Shown here: positions 27,262 to 40,300 of the stretch, one piece after another
Layout of the letters: the number at the start of each line of letters is the position of its first letter
Position numbering within the stretch: position 1 is the first letter of the stretch
Assembly (NCBI GenBank): GCA_000497125.2
Contig: CM035316.1
Location: forward strand, 128,001-192,000
Source: Spironucleus salmonicida
Lineage: Eukaryota > Fornicata > Diplomonadida > Hexamitidae
Length of the DNA: 64,000 nucleotides
Direction: 5' to 3'
Made by a program: the position numbers and the translations under genes
The notes under the pieces: generated by a model
Databases searched by the model: none
What the model was told of the DNA's origin: nothing
What the model saw: only the letters and a program-made list of their open reading frames with translations

Positions 27262-27313
27262 TTTAATTGTGGAGTGACAAAAAATATATATTTATCTTAT
27301 ATAATAATTCATA

Positions 27314-27736
27314 TCACTTCAAAGTTTAAAAAATTTACTAAAATATCTCAAACGTAATTTCATCGCGATCTTTTATTACTATATTACTTAATTATTATAT
27401 TATCTCCTTTAAGTTATCATTTGAATAAATACAAGCTAGATACTTAAATACAGCCTAAGGCTAAAGATATCCCTTTTATTTGTAATCTAAAATTGTGAAT
27501 AATATATTTAATGGATCCTTTAAGTCAGCATTTTAAGCTGTATAAACTAACTATGACAGCCCTATAAATGTTATGTGCTCATTTTATATCTTCAAAGTAT
27601 CAAAAACAATAACCTATAGACATTCATCAATTTCTATATTTATATCCTGTAATATCTAATTTAATTAAATCTAGTCTAAGTATCCTCTTTCATTAAAATC
27701 TAATTGTGTAAATCGTTATAAAAGAGTCCTAACCAT
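27314..27736 (-). CDS. Small EF-hand protein (calmodulin/calcineurin B-like), 140 aa
   Basis: The frame runs from an ATG at 27736 to AAGTGA at 27314-27318. Two EF-like units are recognisable: FTQLDFNERGYLDQIQLNQIL near residue 8 (D-x-N-x-R-G-Y with Gln at the final -Z position where Glu is usual) and FTILDYKQKGYLQPQAVFKYL near residue 80 (D, K, K, Y, Q, with no terminal Glu). About 140 residues suits a four-hand calmodulin-superfamily protein, with other hands degenerate. Ca binding is doubtful in both visible loops because the bidentate Glu is missing. It might be a light chain or regulatory subunit; the partner is unknown. Confidence 0.75.
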
Positions 27737-27856
27737 TTTTATGAATACAAATTTATATCAACTAAATAATATAATAATTAAAAATTAGATACACTTCATA
27801 AACCAATGTATCTTTTTAAAAAATTAAAGGAACTAAATAATTATTTACTCAGTTGA

Positions 27857-29305
27857 TCACTCATTCAATTTTAAACTTTCTACTTCTTCATTTCTTAAAA
27901 AATCCTATTAGATTAAAATATCACTAGTATCTGGTTAAAATACATTTTTGATATATTTTTTCAATAAACTTTCATCAGTATTAAGCCAATTTCTAATTTT
28001 TACCTGGCAGGTGGGAATCATTGCAGCTTTATTTATTATTCCAAGAACTGATTGAGCAGTGAAATTCTATCCATCTACAAAATTCAAAAAGTCTTCAATT
28101 TAATTTGCAAAATTACAGCAAATTTAAGTATTTCCTAAAACTAGTGCAACCAATCTCAATGCATCCGTAGGGTCATTTTAGAATTGATTTACAATAGATT
28201 TAATCAATAAGAAGGGGAAATCAACATTTATTCTTGAAATTATATTAATTATTGAAATGTCAGTTTCTATCGCTGTGAGTATAGCAAAGGATGCGAAAAA
28301 TGATGTCTATGGGAACAATGATAGTGTAACTAAATGATTGAAAATCTTTGTTTGCGCCATAGCTGAAATTCCACCTTGATGTTCTAATAAAGGACACAAA
28401 ATAAAAGTAAAGTCGTTATAATATTATGTATAAAATTAACTAGCCTATGCTATAGTATCAGAATATGGGAATTTAACTTTTTATCCCAATAAATCAGCCA
28501 AATGTACGTGTGTATTAGTCACAAATATTAAATTTTAGATCTGTGTTTCATTGTTTAAATACATTGTAATTATAAGTTGCAATGCCGCGTGGGCTACAAA
28601 ATTCTGTTTATCCCCAGCCATCGCTGTAACGATCAAAATCATGCTCTCAGCAGAAAATAAAAATTAATCTGTTGATGATACAATATTAAGAATATTTTCG
28701 GTATTTTAATTCAAATATTGCAAAATTTATTTATCAATTAGCTACTCAATGTCATATCTTTGCTAAATTTCTGTTAAAATTATTTTCTCAGAGTAAATTA
28801 AATTACTAACTAGTGAATTATCAGCATTTTAGAAAAGAAACTCTGGTGTGCTGATCCATTCGAAATTAACATTTTACCAACCAAATCCGACAGTTAAAAG
28901 CTATTGAAACTATGCTAATTTGGTTAAAATTTTCAACAAAAAAAACCTTATATTACTAGTTTTTTCAGTTTAAATTATATCTAAAATATCTGTCTTTTTA
29001 AAATCTATTTAGCCTAGTTTATATAACGAGCTAATGCAGTATTAGGCAAGGGGCTTTACCAGTAACATGGTATGATTCTGATTACAATGTTATTCTAGGA
29101 GTTTCAAAATTGCAAAGTGGTGCGATAATGAATCCGTTTGAGTTGAATCTACTAGAAGTTACTATAGCAAGTAAATTGCACCTTGAACAGGATCAAAAGG
29201 GATGGTTACATTGAGTTTTGAAGATCTATCGCAAAAATCAGGTTCATAATAAGGTGATATTGACGAGAAATTTTAGTCAACAAAATAATGGCGCAAATTG
29301 TCCAT
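27857..29305 (-). CDS. Hypothetical helical-repeat (ARM/HEAT-like) protein, 482 aa
   Basis: I checked the frame row by row: no TGA from the ATG at 29305 to the stop at 27857-27859 (in GAGTGA). The sequence is a succession of amphipathic helices about 15 residues long separated by short turns (for example LAQYCISSLYKLGQI, FFLLKILTKLAQF, AALQLIITMYL, ALRLVALVLGNTQI), as in armadillo or HEAT solenoids. The N-terminal 35 residues are polar and lack a signal sequence. There is no TM segment or enzyme motif. A proteasome-assembly or trafficking solenoid is possible, but no specific family is recognised. Confidence 0.75.
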
Positions 29306-29354
29306 TTAAAATAAATATTATAATTAATAAATATTTACAATATAGAATAAAATA

Positions 29355-30020
29355 ATGATGAAATTAATATGTAGTAAAAAGGGGGTTATTTTTGATTTTG
29401 ATGGAACTTTGGTAGATACTAGTAAGGTATGGAACATCATTGATAAATAATTTTTCGAAAGACGAGGTATTGATTATAATTTTGAAGAATATTGGCCTCT
29501 TATTTAGGGTAAGTCCTTAAAAGATATTTGTTGTATATTTAAAGATTTATATTAATTAAATGAAAGTGTAGAATAGATTTTAGCTGAATATAATCAATTA
29601 ATATAGTTAACTTTTAAAAATAAATTGAAACTAAGGGATGGTGCTTAACAATTTATAGAATTGCTAATTTCGAAACATATTAAGGTTGGAATAGCTTCAT
29701 CTTGTTCAAAAAAAAATATCTTAGATGTCATAAGTAATTATCCAATTATATAGTAGAATATAAAAGCTATAGTAACTTCTGAAGAAATAAATATGAATAA
29801 ACCTTGTGTGTAAATATACTAAATATGTGGAGAGTTAATGGGAATATGTAATATTAAAGATGATATAGTTATTTTTGAAGATTCATATAATGGGATTTTA
29901 GGCGCGAAATAAACTGAAGCATTACTTATCGGTATTTCTAGTTTTGAGAAAAGTAAATTTATTGAAAGGTAAAATATGTGTAACTTATGGATAGAGAATT
30001 ATTAAAATTTAACTGAGTGA
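29355..30020 (+). CDS. HAD-superfamily phosphatase (beta-phosphoglucomutase/GPP-like)
   Basis: The 221-residue protein has all four HAD motifs in order: motif I GVIFDFDGTLVDTS with the nucleophile and acid Asp pair, a cap domain (about residues 25-85), motif II GIASSCSKKN, motif III lysine in EEINMNKPC, and motif IV VIFEDSYNGILGAK. Spacing and the FEDSxxGxxAA-like block match the subfamily I group of beta-phosphoglucomutase, glycerol-3-phosphatase and 2-deoxyglucose-6-phosphatase enzymes; substrate cannot be decided. Two adjacent ATGs at 29355 and 29358 could both serve. It is divergent from the solenoid gene (49 nt) and its stop lies 5 nt from the convergent stop at 30026, both stops in AGTGA. 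Confidence 0.93.
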
Positions 30021-30025
30021 ACATT

Positions 30026-31927
30026 TCACTTCTGATAAAATAAACAAAGTTATTTTAACTTAAGCCTCGCTTGTTTCTAAAATGATAAAAACAGTCCAGG
30101 ACTAGTAGGAGTTTATAATAGTTGCGCTATTTCCTCATCTTTAAAATATTATAGTTAAATTTATAGTGGAACAGAATTAATTTATAAATTCGAAACCAGT
30201 GCTACTGATTTAAAAAGCGAATAAAATGTTGTCTCATCTATAAATGCATCTGAATGAATTCGTTTAAAATAATATGCAGTCCGTTGTTCAATAAAACGAA
30301 TGAATAGTTTAAAATTATTATTTTAAATAAATTATATATAATTTATTTCTTTGCATACTAGACTAACCAGTTTTATGAAACTTTATTATGATAACTCAGA
30401 TAATAATTTATACAAATATGAAATCTAATTTTTGTCTGTTATCTAGCTGAATAATAAACTTTATAGATACGGAATCCCTCCAAATTCTATATAGAAGAAG
30501 TCTACAAAATCTAATAAATATATAGATAACTATGAGCTAAATCTTGTGGTTGTGAAGAATTACTTAACCTCTACTTTTGTTTTCATAAAATCTCTAAATA
30601 TTCTGTCCAATCTACCAGAATGAGAAGAAATTACCTAAAGTTATAAGGTTAGGATTTTAATAGAAAAAAATTCAGCAAATTGTTATAAAAATATTTAATC
30701 TTTCCCCTATAGTGGAGCGATTGTTTTTCCAATACAAGTAAAATAAACCGATAAAATCTAATTTGTTATTTATGATTAAACAAATTATTTTTGACAATAG
30801 AATAAAGTTAACATTGCTAACCTGTATAATATAGGAACCTAAAACTAATGTATATCATTGCTAATAATAATTTTTGGGGTTTTATGCTTTGAAAAATGAG
30901 TTTGAAGACATTATTCCCATAAATTAAATTCAGAATTATCGGACTCAAATAGTTTATTTTGAAATTATAAGCCAAACATTGAAATACTAATTAATGAAAA
31001 CAGGCTATCGTTTAGAACCTGGCTAATATTATCAACTAAACATGATAATAAACGTTTTGATTCTTAAATTATTGAAGCCAAGTCGAACAGTTAAATCTCA
31101 TCATAGTAGACTGACAATTATCCATCGCTTACACTTAAAAAAGTAATAGCGAATTTATCACCAAAATAGTCTTTATATATTTTTAACTATTCGTCCCAAT
31201 TTATAGTATTTTGATAATTACTTAATTATTATATATCTTAATTACTTATTAATCCTATAGCTTGCCGCAGAGGTTTAGTATTATCACTAGCTATAATTTA
31301 GAATGTTTCTAAACATTTACTATAAAAAAGCGCAAATTTCATTATCCAATCAGCTTTTTTCTAAAAATTGAAAATGTATTTTTCGATATATTCCTCATAG
31401 TCAAATTATGGAGATAAATTTTAGATTGACCTAGAAATCCCAAATACTTAAAATTAGAAATCGTCGCCATGTTCTTAATATTCATGAATAGCTTCAAAAT
31501 ATATTTACAACCAATAAAATGCTTTCAACAAAATTGCTGCAATTCTCACTGACTTATATTCTAAAACAGTTTCTAATAAAGTTGACGAACAGTCTATTGA
31601 TTTTTATTTAATTGATTTTAGCAAAAGATCAACTGGAGAATGGTAGAAAAAAATAATTGGTTTTGCTCCTGTCAATATTTTTTAAAAATCACGTATCATA
31701 AGTAATGATGATAAATCTTCATTTTTTGGAATATAACTTTAATATTCTGTTTCTATCTAAATCTAATCCTTAAAAGCTCTCTATAAATACTGAGAATAAT
31801 CTAGATTCTAAGTAAAGAATTCTGGACATAATAACGCATCATTAAGTGTTAATTCTTCGGTTTTTATAAAAAAATTCTTTTATAACTTTTACTAAAAATC
31901 AATAAATTATAATGTAACATCAATCAT
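30026..31927 (-). CDS. Hypothetical helical protein, 633 aa
   Basis: ATG at 31927 to AAGTGA at 30026-30030. The product is a long, leucine-, isoleucine- and aromatic-rich soluble protein made of predicted helices, with no signal peptide, convincing TM helix, zinc motif or catalytic signature. Segments such as SLLMIRDFQKIL and RIAAILLKAFYWLQIYFEAI suggest helical bundles like those of nucleoporins or tethering factors. I recognise no family. It is divergent from the gene at 32021 (93 nt) and nearly abuts the HAD gene at its 3' end. Confidence 0.75.
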
Positions 31928-32020
31928 TTATTTTACTAAATAATATTTATATATAATAATGATTAAATATTTTTAACTATATATAAAATATTATATATCT
32001 TAATATTAATATTAATTATA

Positions 32021-32806
32021 ATGAAAAGTCGAATAAACTTTTGTAAACAATAAGCTTTATCTTAGCAAGTCACTAATATATCTTTACTGACTAGCAAAAA
32101 TTCATAAATAAAACTGAATCAATCAACATAGACACAACATATATATTTAAAATCTAAAACTAATTCTAATATTAAGGATAAACGTTACAAAGTTGTTAAA
32201 GATTTGTATACAGAAATTGAAGAACTTATAAAATCTAAGTTTTAATCTTTTAAGATAGAATAATCAATAAATTAAGATAATCTTAATTTGCATCATGAAT
32301 TATTTCTAACTAATAAAAAGTTATCTGCTGATATTTAATAATTGAATGATTAAATACTACTATTAGTAACAAATATATCTGTGATAAAGTTACAAAATCG
32401 ATTTAGCTAACGATGCTTTAGTATTGATGAAATACTAGTATCAAATGAATTTAGTTTATTTACATAAAAACAATCCCTAGAATATATATTACTAGATTCT
32501 GATATTAATTAGTATGTAAAGTGGCAGACTTAGAATAATGAGATAAAATTAGAAAACAAATATAACAAGTTGCACTAGATACAATAAGATGTTGATAAAT
32601 AGTCTAAATTGTTATACTCAACAAACTTATAAATAGTAGAATAGTAAAAATAATGTTAATATGCACAATAAGATATTAATGATATTAAATAAAAAATTAA
32701 TTTGGTAGGTGGGTAAATTAGTTAATATTATTAAGCGAGAATTTGTATGAAAAATCTTATTCAGATTAATAAAAATTTAAAACTATATCTATTATATTTA
32801 AAATGA
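32021..32806 (+). CDS. Hypothetical coiled-coil protein, 261 aa
   Basis: ATG 32021 to TGA 32804-32806. The protein is lysine-, asparagine- and glutamine-rich with long heptad-bearing stretches (about residues 60-110 and 150-230), little proline and no membrane or catalytic motif. The N-terminal 50 residues are basic and serine-rich. It lies beside the dynein intermediate-chain gene, whose stop codon directly abuts this one, but the neighbourhood does not prove a flagellar role. Confidence 0.75.
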
Positions 32807-34885
32807 TCATTCTACACCAGATGCAGCATTACATTTTTCACACCAATTGATATAATCTTCAAGTTTCTTCATTTCCATTTCCATTTCCGTCTCTTTAATT
32901 TATTCTGGAGTAAACTATTAAACTATCCCAGTTTTAGATTTAATTGGCATATAAACCGAGCGTTTACGTAAATTAGGACTTAATTTAAAGACACGGACTA
33001 CACCTTTATTATCACCAACTGCAATAACCGGATAGTAATCATTCATGCACATCTTTGTTAATCTAGCATCATCTGGAACAACTACTTAGACACAAACCTC
33101 GGACTCTTTCTTTTAATCGAAATCAAAAATATGAATAGTATTAGCAGATGTTGCTGCAACTAATACAGATGATACATCCCTAGAGAATTAACATGCAACC
33201 ACTGGAGCCTATAAATCATATGTAAAAATAGGAGTAGGTCTTTACATTTGCCATATTTTAATTAAATAGTCTTCAGATGATGTAGCAACTAAATCTGATC
33301 TATATTTATTCCAAGTTATTTCTGTAATTGGCATAGAATGACCATTAGATTATAAATTGAATGATTAAATGAAATTAGTTAAATACGCAGTAGAACAAAT
33401 ACGAAGCATGCCAGTTTCGGTACCAATTGTATATAGCCAAGGTTACTCCCAATTAAGTTTAATACTAGTTAATCCAGTTACAGGAGTAAATGCCGAATCA
33501 TGTTATTCATTGCTGTCTTGTTTAGGTGCAATCAAAATAGTTGCATCAGACTAAAGTTATGATTTTTAGTTTTACTGAGAAACATTGCTAACAGATTATT
33601 TCTTAACTTTATTAACAACACCAACATCGTTAGCAAATCCAGAATCTGTAATAGTGACTTAAAATACAACACGTAAATCTCCTTATACAAAAGCCCATGC
33701 GAATACTTGCCCATCAGAAGATACAGATAAAAATTATTATAAGCCTAACTCCTTATCAGAATCCTTTCTCCATTTAACCCCCGTAACAGCAGTTAAATGT
33801 TTTTTAGTGTGTGTACTGGATTAGGCTACGCAAGCAGGTGTATTTTCTAAATCCCAAATTTAAACATTTCCATCTACAAGACCAACTAGTAATAAATTTT
33901 CGTCATCTTCATTCCATGATGTACAGATTACATCACAATGAGTCTTGATTTATTTTTCAGAATAAAATGGATTTTTAAGGGAAAATATGCAAACTAAGCC
34001 AGGAGTGAATGTAGTACTTGTGGGTTAATTAACACCATAACTGACAGCAAAAACATCCTTATATTTTGGGTGCCAAACAATTCCTGAAACAGGTATTGAC
34101 GTACTTTAACTAAATTTCCATAATGGATACAAGCTACCTTCTTGCGGCTTATACTAATCTGCTGGATCATTCCAAGCTGCAAAGTCTGTTACAACCTCAG
34201 AAAATGCAGATTGTGCAATTAATTTTTCGCTCAAATTCAGACTTGTTACTATCTTTTTAATGCTTTCATCAGGTAGAGTAGATAATGCTGAAATTTTATT
34301 ATCTTCTGTTTTTACCGTTGTTGCACTTTCAGCAATTTTTGGTTCTACATAACCTTCATGACCTGCAAATTCAAATGGATTTTAAGTATTAGCAACCAAA
34401 GCAGCATCTTCTTATACCACATTCTTTTTCTTATCAACTTTATATAAATCGTAAATGATAGATTTAGATAATTGACCTTTAGTGAAGCCTACTTCAAATT
34501 ATTATGTTTAAATATTCATTATTCTTGGAGGTACATTGAAAGTTTAGGTTCCTCTGTTAGAAAAATTAAATTAATTGAATAGTAGCTTTTCTTAATTGTC
34601 CTCAAATGCGTTATAATAGTTTTCATCATTGAATACATAGCTTCCATCAATTTCAACATGAAAATGAGTAGCTCCTGCATTAGGATCCATTTTAAATTGC
34701 TTTTATTGATAGTTATATCTAATAAGCTGTTATGGTGCGTTAGGATTAGTAGCTTAAAGAATACGATTGATTTCTTCAGTAAGCTAAATTTTAGGTACTT
34801 CAACTTATAAATCAACAATACCTGATTCCAAAGTTGTTCCAGGTTTCATTGATGCTGTAACTTTTTGAGTTGGCTTAGGAGGCAT
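32807..34885 (-). CDS. DNAI1: Axonemal outer-arm dynein intermediate chain 1 (WD40)
   Basis: The 692-residue protein follows the DNAI1/IC78 plan: an N-terminal region with TQTFNVPPR, then SAFSEVVTDFAAWNDPAD and LYPLWKF just before the propeller, followed by WD repeats (GIVWHPKYKDVFAVSYG, VGLVDGNVQIWDLEN, FLSVSSDGQVFAWAF, GTETGMLRICS, ITWNKYRSDLVATSSEDYLIKIW, FSRDVSSVLVAATS, VIAVGDNKGVVRVFKLSPNL). This subunit anchors outer-arm dynein to axonemal doublets, so the organism has motile flagella. The WD region occupies about residues 265-650. Serine/glutamine-rich inserts lengthen the middle propeller blades. Its TGA and the TGA of the gene on the other strand are back to back in TGATCA (32804-32809). 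Confidence 0.94.
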
Positions 34886-34948
34886 AATTTGCGGAATGTA
34901 AAAAACGAATAATATTTAATATAATATATAGTAATATATTAATTTTTA

Positions 34949-36121
34949 ATGGAAGGAGACTCTTTAATTGAAAATACTAATAATTTACCTTTGCAACCAC
35001 CGAAGCCATTATTGCCTAATTTTTATACTGATAAATAAGTTGTAATATTAAAGATTATAATATGTGTAATTTTCATAATTTTCATAATAACATACGAATC
35101 ACTAAATATATGCAGTTCGGGTTTCGCTTCACCGGTTCACAAAGTATATTAAGATTATAGATTTCAATTTAATAGGCCATAAATTATACACAACACTTAA
35201 TTTCCAACGGATACTATGTTTTCTTTTGATTAAATTTTTAATAGCAGTATATATACTCCTGTATATTAAGAATAATACTTTAAGAATATCCCTTTTTCAT
35301 TGGTTATTAATAATACTATGCGAAGTCTTAATTCTGCTGAAATATCTTCCTCTAATACGGAGTTAAATACTATTTATTTATATAATTCATTGAGATATAA
35401 TGTTTATATTGACTAGCCTTTATTTAATAAAAATTATTGGAATTATTTTGGTAATAATAAGTCAGTATATACGTGTGGTAATGTAAATATTGAAAATCTT
35501 GATATCAAATCATCCTTATTGGACACCACTAATATTCCTATCTGGTATTTTAACATTAATAGCTATTAAGCAAAGATGCATGATTTCAGTTTAAAGATTA
35601 ACTTATAATAAGGTCAGTGTATTGACTTTCTTCTTATACGAGAATATAATAGCTACAAATTTTAGTTAAATTAATACGATTTTAATGGAAAAATAATCAT
35701 TGAAAATCTGTATAACTCAACAAATGATTTTGAGATTAGATTAATTAATTCATCAGCTAACAATATTACGCTCATAAAAATCCCTTAAACAATTTATTTT
35801 AATCTAACATAATCTAATTGTACTTATTATTTACCATTTTTAACAAAAAATAAACCTAATAACTTATATGGTGTTATTTCAAATATTCCTGATAGAAACG
35901 GGGATTAGACTTTAACAAAAGTCAAAATTAATATAGACTATTAATATAATGAATATGTTGATATAATACTCATAAATGGACCAAATTTAAGATGGAAGGA
36001 GTTATTAAATGCATTTATTATTTAATCTCCAGAAATAGGACAATTAACAATTATATTAAACGCTTGGAACTGCAATGTAATAGATGATAGAACGAATATC
36101 TTAAGATGTATACATAAGTGA
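34949..36121 (+). CDS. Single-pass type II membrane glycoprotein, unknown, 390 aa
   Basis: ATG 34949 to AAGTGA 36117-36121. Residues 1-30 are polar and proline-containing; a strong hydrophobic helix (about residues 32-54, VVILKIIICVIFIIFII) follows, then a long region with many N-x-S/T sites and spaced cysteines, the pattern of a type II protein with a lumenal or extracellular C-terminal domain. The rest is beta-like (alternating Y, I, N, F) with no second TM helix. The LEM3/CDC50 fold was considered, but its second TM helix and motifs are absent. It is divergent from DNAI1 with 63 nt between starts. Confidence 0.75.
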
Positions 36122-36124
36122 TTT

Positions 36125-37303
36125 TCACTCATTACCCATTATATTAGCTAACACTTTTCTTAAATAACCATTTTCTTCTCCTTCTTATGACAGCTCTTCT
36201 TCTAACACTTTAATTCTATTATTAATTTTTTTAACACTATTCTTATATTAACTAAGCTCAACCTCCAGCTGAAGTTTTTATTTCGTAAGTTAATTCATCT
36301 CGTGTATACCGGCTTAATCAGCTTCTCTCATAGCTTTATCTATTTCTCTTTGCTTATTAAGTTAAAATATCTTCATTTCTCTCTTTGCATTTCGTAAAAC
36401 ATTGTCTGTTTCATTTTTTACTCTGCCCCCTTGTTCAATACCTTTATTTGTCATTAATGCTAAATCTGATGTCAACTAACTATATCTAACTTCAGACTTT
36501 AGTTTATATTTTTATGCATTTGATAACTAATTACCAACCTCTTCGAGTTATCTAGATGCTTAGTAATCTCTAAAAGCTAAAGTTTCCCTAACCCTCGCTA
36601 AAGATGCTTATAATTCACCAATTCGTCTTGCTAATAATGCTTCTAATCCTTGTTTTTCTAAAATTAAAGAAGTAATTCTAGATTAATATGATTCACATCT
36701 TTATGATACAGTATCTGTTCCAGGATCTGTATCAGTATTATTTGTATCCTAATTATCAGATTTTAAGGACTAAGGAACATCAAAAATATCTCCACAACAT
36801 TCAGAGCATGCATCTTTTTATTATTATTTTCTATCCAATTCACCTAATAGTCCTACAGCACTTCGTTTAGTCATTCGTGACCCTTGGTATTTTTAATATA
36901 TTAATGACTAATATTATTGTTAAGATTCTTATGTTTGTTATGTTGTAGCCTATTTTGCTGCATTCAGCAATTAAGATAACATAAATCTTTATTCCTAAAC
37001 TTGAACATCTGTAATTTGTAACTAAAATAAATATTCATCTCTATTTTATATTGCCTGAGAAATTTTAAGGACTAAATCATTATTCTCAGAATTCAAAAGT
37101 TCTAAAATAGAAGTTTATTCTCTTATTTTTTCTTTTTCTGACAATATAATTTAAATATCATTAATAATTGGTTAAAAAGAACCACACTAACTATCCAATT
37201 ATATAAGTGTCTTATTAACATCATTAAATAATAATGCTGAATTTTCTTAAACCATGTATGTAGTATTAATCGAAGATTGATTTCCAGAAATTTATGATTT
37301 CAT
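36125..37303 (-). CDS. Coiled-coil protein, 392 aa
   Basis: ATG at 37303 to GAGTGA at 36125-36129. Most of the protein is coiled coil: about residues 35-140 and, more strikingly, 205-390, rich in E, K, Q, L and R with few prolines (ending ELSQEGEENGYLRKVLANI). A short break near residues 165-205 holds a CSECCG cysteine cluster and a D/T-rich linker. The layout resembles structural proteins of basal bodies or axonemes, but no family is named. The stop is 3 nt from that of the gene on the other strand, and it diverges from the Sfi1-like gene by 84 nt. Confidence 0.8.
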
Positions 37304-37387
37304 CTAATAAAAATTATTTCTATTATTATATTTAATTAATAATATAAATTTACATAATTATATATCATTAAAATATCTCTTTACAAA

Positions 37388-40300
37388 ATGTCAAGAAAAA
37401 TTAAAAAATAAGTAACTACTTCAGATCCTTATTAAATCACATAGTTATCTACATTTCTTGAAAAAGAATAATAAAGATATGAAGATATTTTAGCATCAAA
37501 TTGTATATTACGATAAGGTAGATCATTACTGTAGCACAATCGTTTTAATAACTTTTTCACCCATTAGAAACGAATACGAAAACTTATATTACAGGACACA
37601 TTTAATTCTATATATTAGGAAAGATAAATCTAACACAATCTTAGGTTAATATTTTGTTAACCTATATTGTAAGCTTGGAAAAAATCAACTAGAGATGTTT
37701 TAGAAGCAATTAAGTATCAAAACTAATAATTATTGTTAAAAAGCTATAAGGCATGGAATATAGAGAATATTTTATACATTCCAAATTATGATAAATATTA
37801 TAAATAAAAAGTCATTGAATTTTAAAGTAAAATATATAGAGAAGTTATGTAAGGTTTCATTTAATTTATTAAACTTAGAATTCGTTTTCTAAAAGGTATT
37901 TATGCTGGATATAAATGGAAATCTGTATTTAAATCAATTGAACAGTAATATAGTCCAATGCCACCATTTTAAAGATTTTAATAGTGGTTTGTACATATTT
38001 AATTGTAATCTAAAATTATTAAATAAAGATCTTAGCTAATTATGACGGTGGGTCCAGCTTTTCTCAGTTGGTTCTCATTAACATGGTAAAATCACAGAAG
38101 CACTATAATAAATAAATTTGCTCTAAGAAATTAGTTACTACTATATGGTTAATATTTTCATGCCTGGGTTATACATAAAAGGATGCAAAAAGAATATCTA
38201 CAAAAATATATTACTATTTGGAAAAATTTTATTGGGCTTACTGTAGAAAAAAAAATACATAAACATTATCTAAATAAATTTGAAGTTAGACATTCGATAT
38301 CCCAAGCTTTTCATAGATGGAAAAAATATATATTTGTTTAAGATATGGTTCTTAAATCTAAGTATTTAAAAGGAATTTATGGTGAGCACTCAGTATTAAA
38401 CTAATCTATTTTAGATGTTCGCCTTATACATCCTAGAGCTAATATTGCTATTGCATTTATTGGATCCTATTGTGAATAATATAAACCATTTAGTACTGCA
38501 GTAAAATGCTTATTTTAATGGAAATAATTACCAAAACAAAGAAAATCCTTTAATCGATTTTTCTTATTAGTTTACGGTGTTTTTAATGTTTTCAAGTCAA
38601 GGATACTACTGAGATATTGGATACAATAACATAAATTAATAGAATAAATTAATTTTGCTGAATTAGAAAATTAACTATTTCATGAATTCGCTAGTCTTGA
38701 GTTACTGAAAAGTATTATTGATATAGTTAGATGTTCTCCAGGTCATGCTTTACTTTAACTACGAAATAATGAAAAAATTGAAATTGAAAATTTTGCATTA
38801 ATACATAAATATAAGCGATTAATATTAACATTAGACGATGACGAAGTCAATGAATCTGTATCTGCTATTTTTAAGAAAAATAATGTTCATAATTTCATCT
38901 TATTCTTTTGGAAAGTAGTATTTAAGCTACTGACGGCATAATATAAATCATTAGAGCCAAATGTAAAAATATTTTAACTTAATAAAGTTAATGAGGATAA
39001 AGCAAATGAAAATTTTAAAGTTTAGGCAAAGTAATAAGAAAAAAATATGTCAAAACGATATGCTAATTTTATAGGCGAAATAGAAATTCATTTTTCAAAT
39101 TTATTTTCCAATGAACATAAATATAGTACAGATTTGCTTAAGCTATTTTAAAAAAACTAACTGTTAACTAAATATATTTAATAAAATTCCTAAAATGGCT
39201 TTAATATTCTAGCATAATCGCTGCTTACTAGTATAAATAATTTTTTACTTACTTCGAATGTGTAACTATAATCAACTACATTCAAAATTGGATAATATTT
39301 TGAAGGAACTGATTCAAATATTATTATTCCATAGAGCATGTTCTCTAATTTTATTTTATATAATACCCATGGAACCAACTCTCTTATTAAAAAAGAGGAA
39401 GAAAGAGCTAAGCAGACAAAAATGGCAATTTAAGCAGAAATATTTAGAAATAGATTTCCAAAAAAATAAATATTTAAATTATCAAATGATATAACAAATT
39501 GGTTAATTGGCTCCCTTGCATATTGCAATAATAAAGAGTATTAACTAGTATATTAAACCAGAAATAATATGCTAAAATCTTTATATTCAAATATATAGCG
39601 ACATTATTAGTACTAAACATGTATCCTCACTTGGTAATAATTAGGATAGAATGATGATGAAGATAACGATTAAACCTAAGTTTAAATGTCAGCAAATAGG
39701 TTTTAAACTGTAGATGCTAGAACGCAACAGTATGTCTAAGAGGCTATTGACTATGATATTAATAAAGAAGATTTAATTATACGAGAACTATTAGATAGAT
39801 AAAAATTATCTGGCGCTGACATTAACTTTGGGCCAATGATTAGTCGATAGAAAAAAGATAGATAGTAATTAAAAATAAAACCAGATAGTAAATTAAATGA
39901 GAAATAGTAATCCTCGATATAAGGATAAAATAAGAAACCAGCTCAAAATTAGTAGACCAAAATATAAGAATAGCTGAAGTAATCAGGATATTCGTTAGGA
40001 GAAATTAAAAATATTATGAATGAAGTTAAATAGAGCAACAGTAAAGATCATCTTAATGCACTATTATAAAAATATAAAGACAGAAATAAAGCCACGATAG
40101 AAGTAGATTAAGAGTATTTAGATGAATTAGAGCAAAATAATAAGTAAAACTAGAATATACCGTCTAAAATTACAGTTTCCTAAAAGTAAGATATTAAGCA
40201 TCCTAAATAAAAAATATCATAAAAATAAGCTATCAAAAAAGAAAATTCTAGATTAACTAACATTTCTAATGAGATATAAGATGTATAGATTACGAAAAAA

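Noticed and set aside
34949-36121. CDC50/LEM3-type P4-ATPase subunit
   Set aside because: Only one TM helix is present and the conserved CDC50 motifs are missing.
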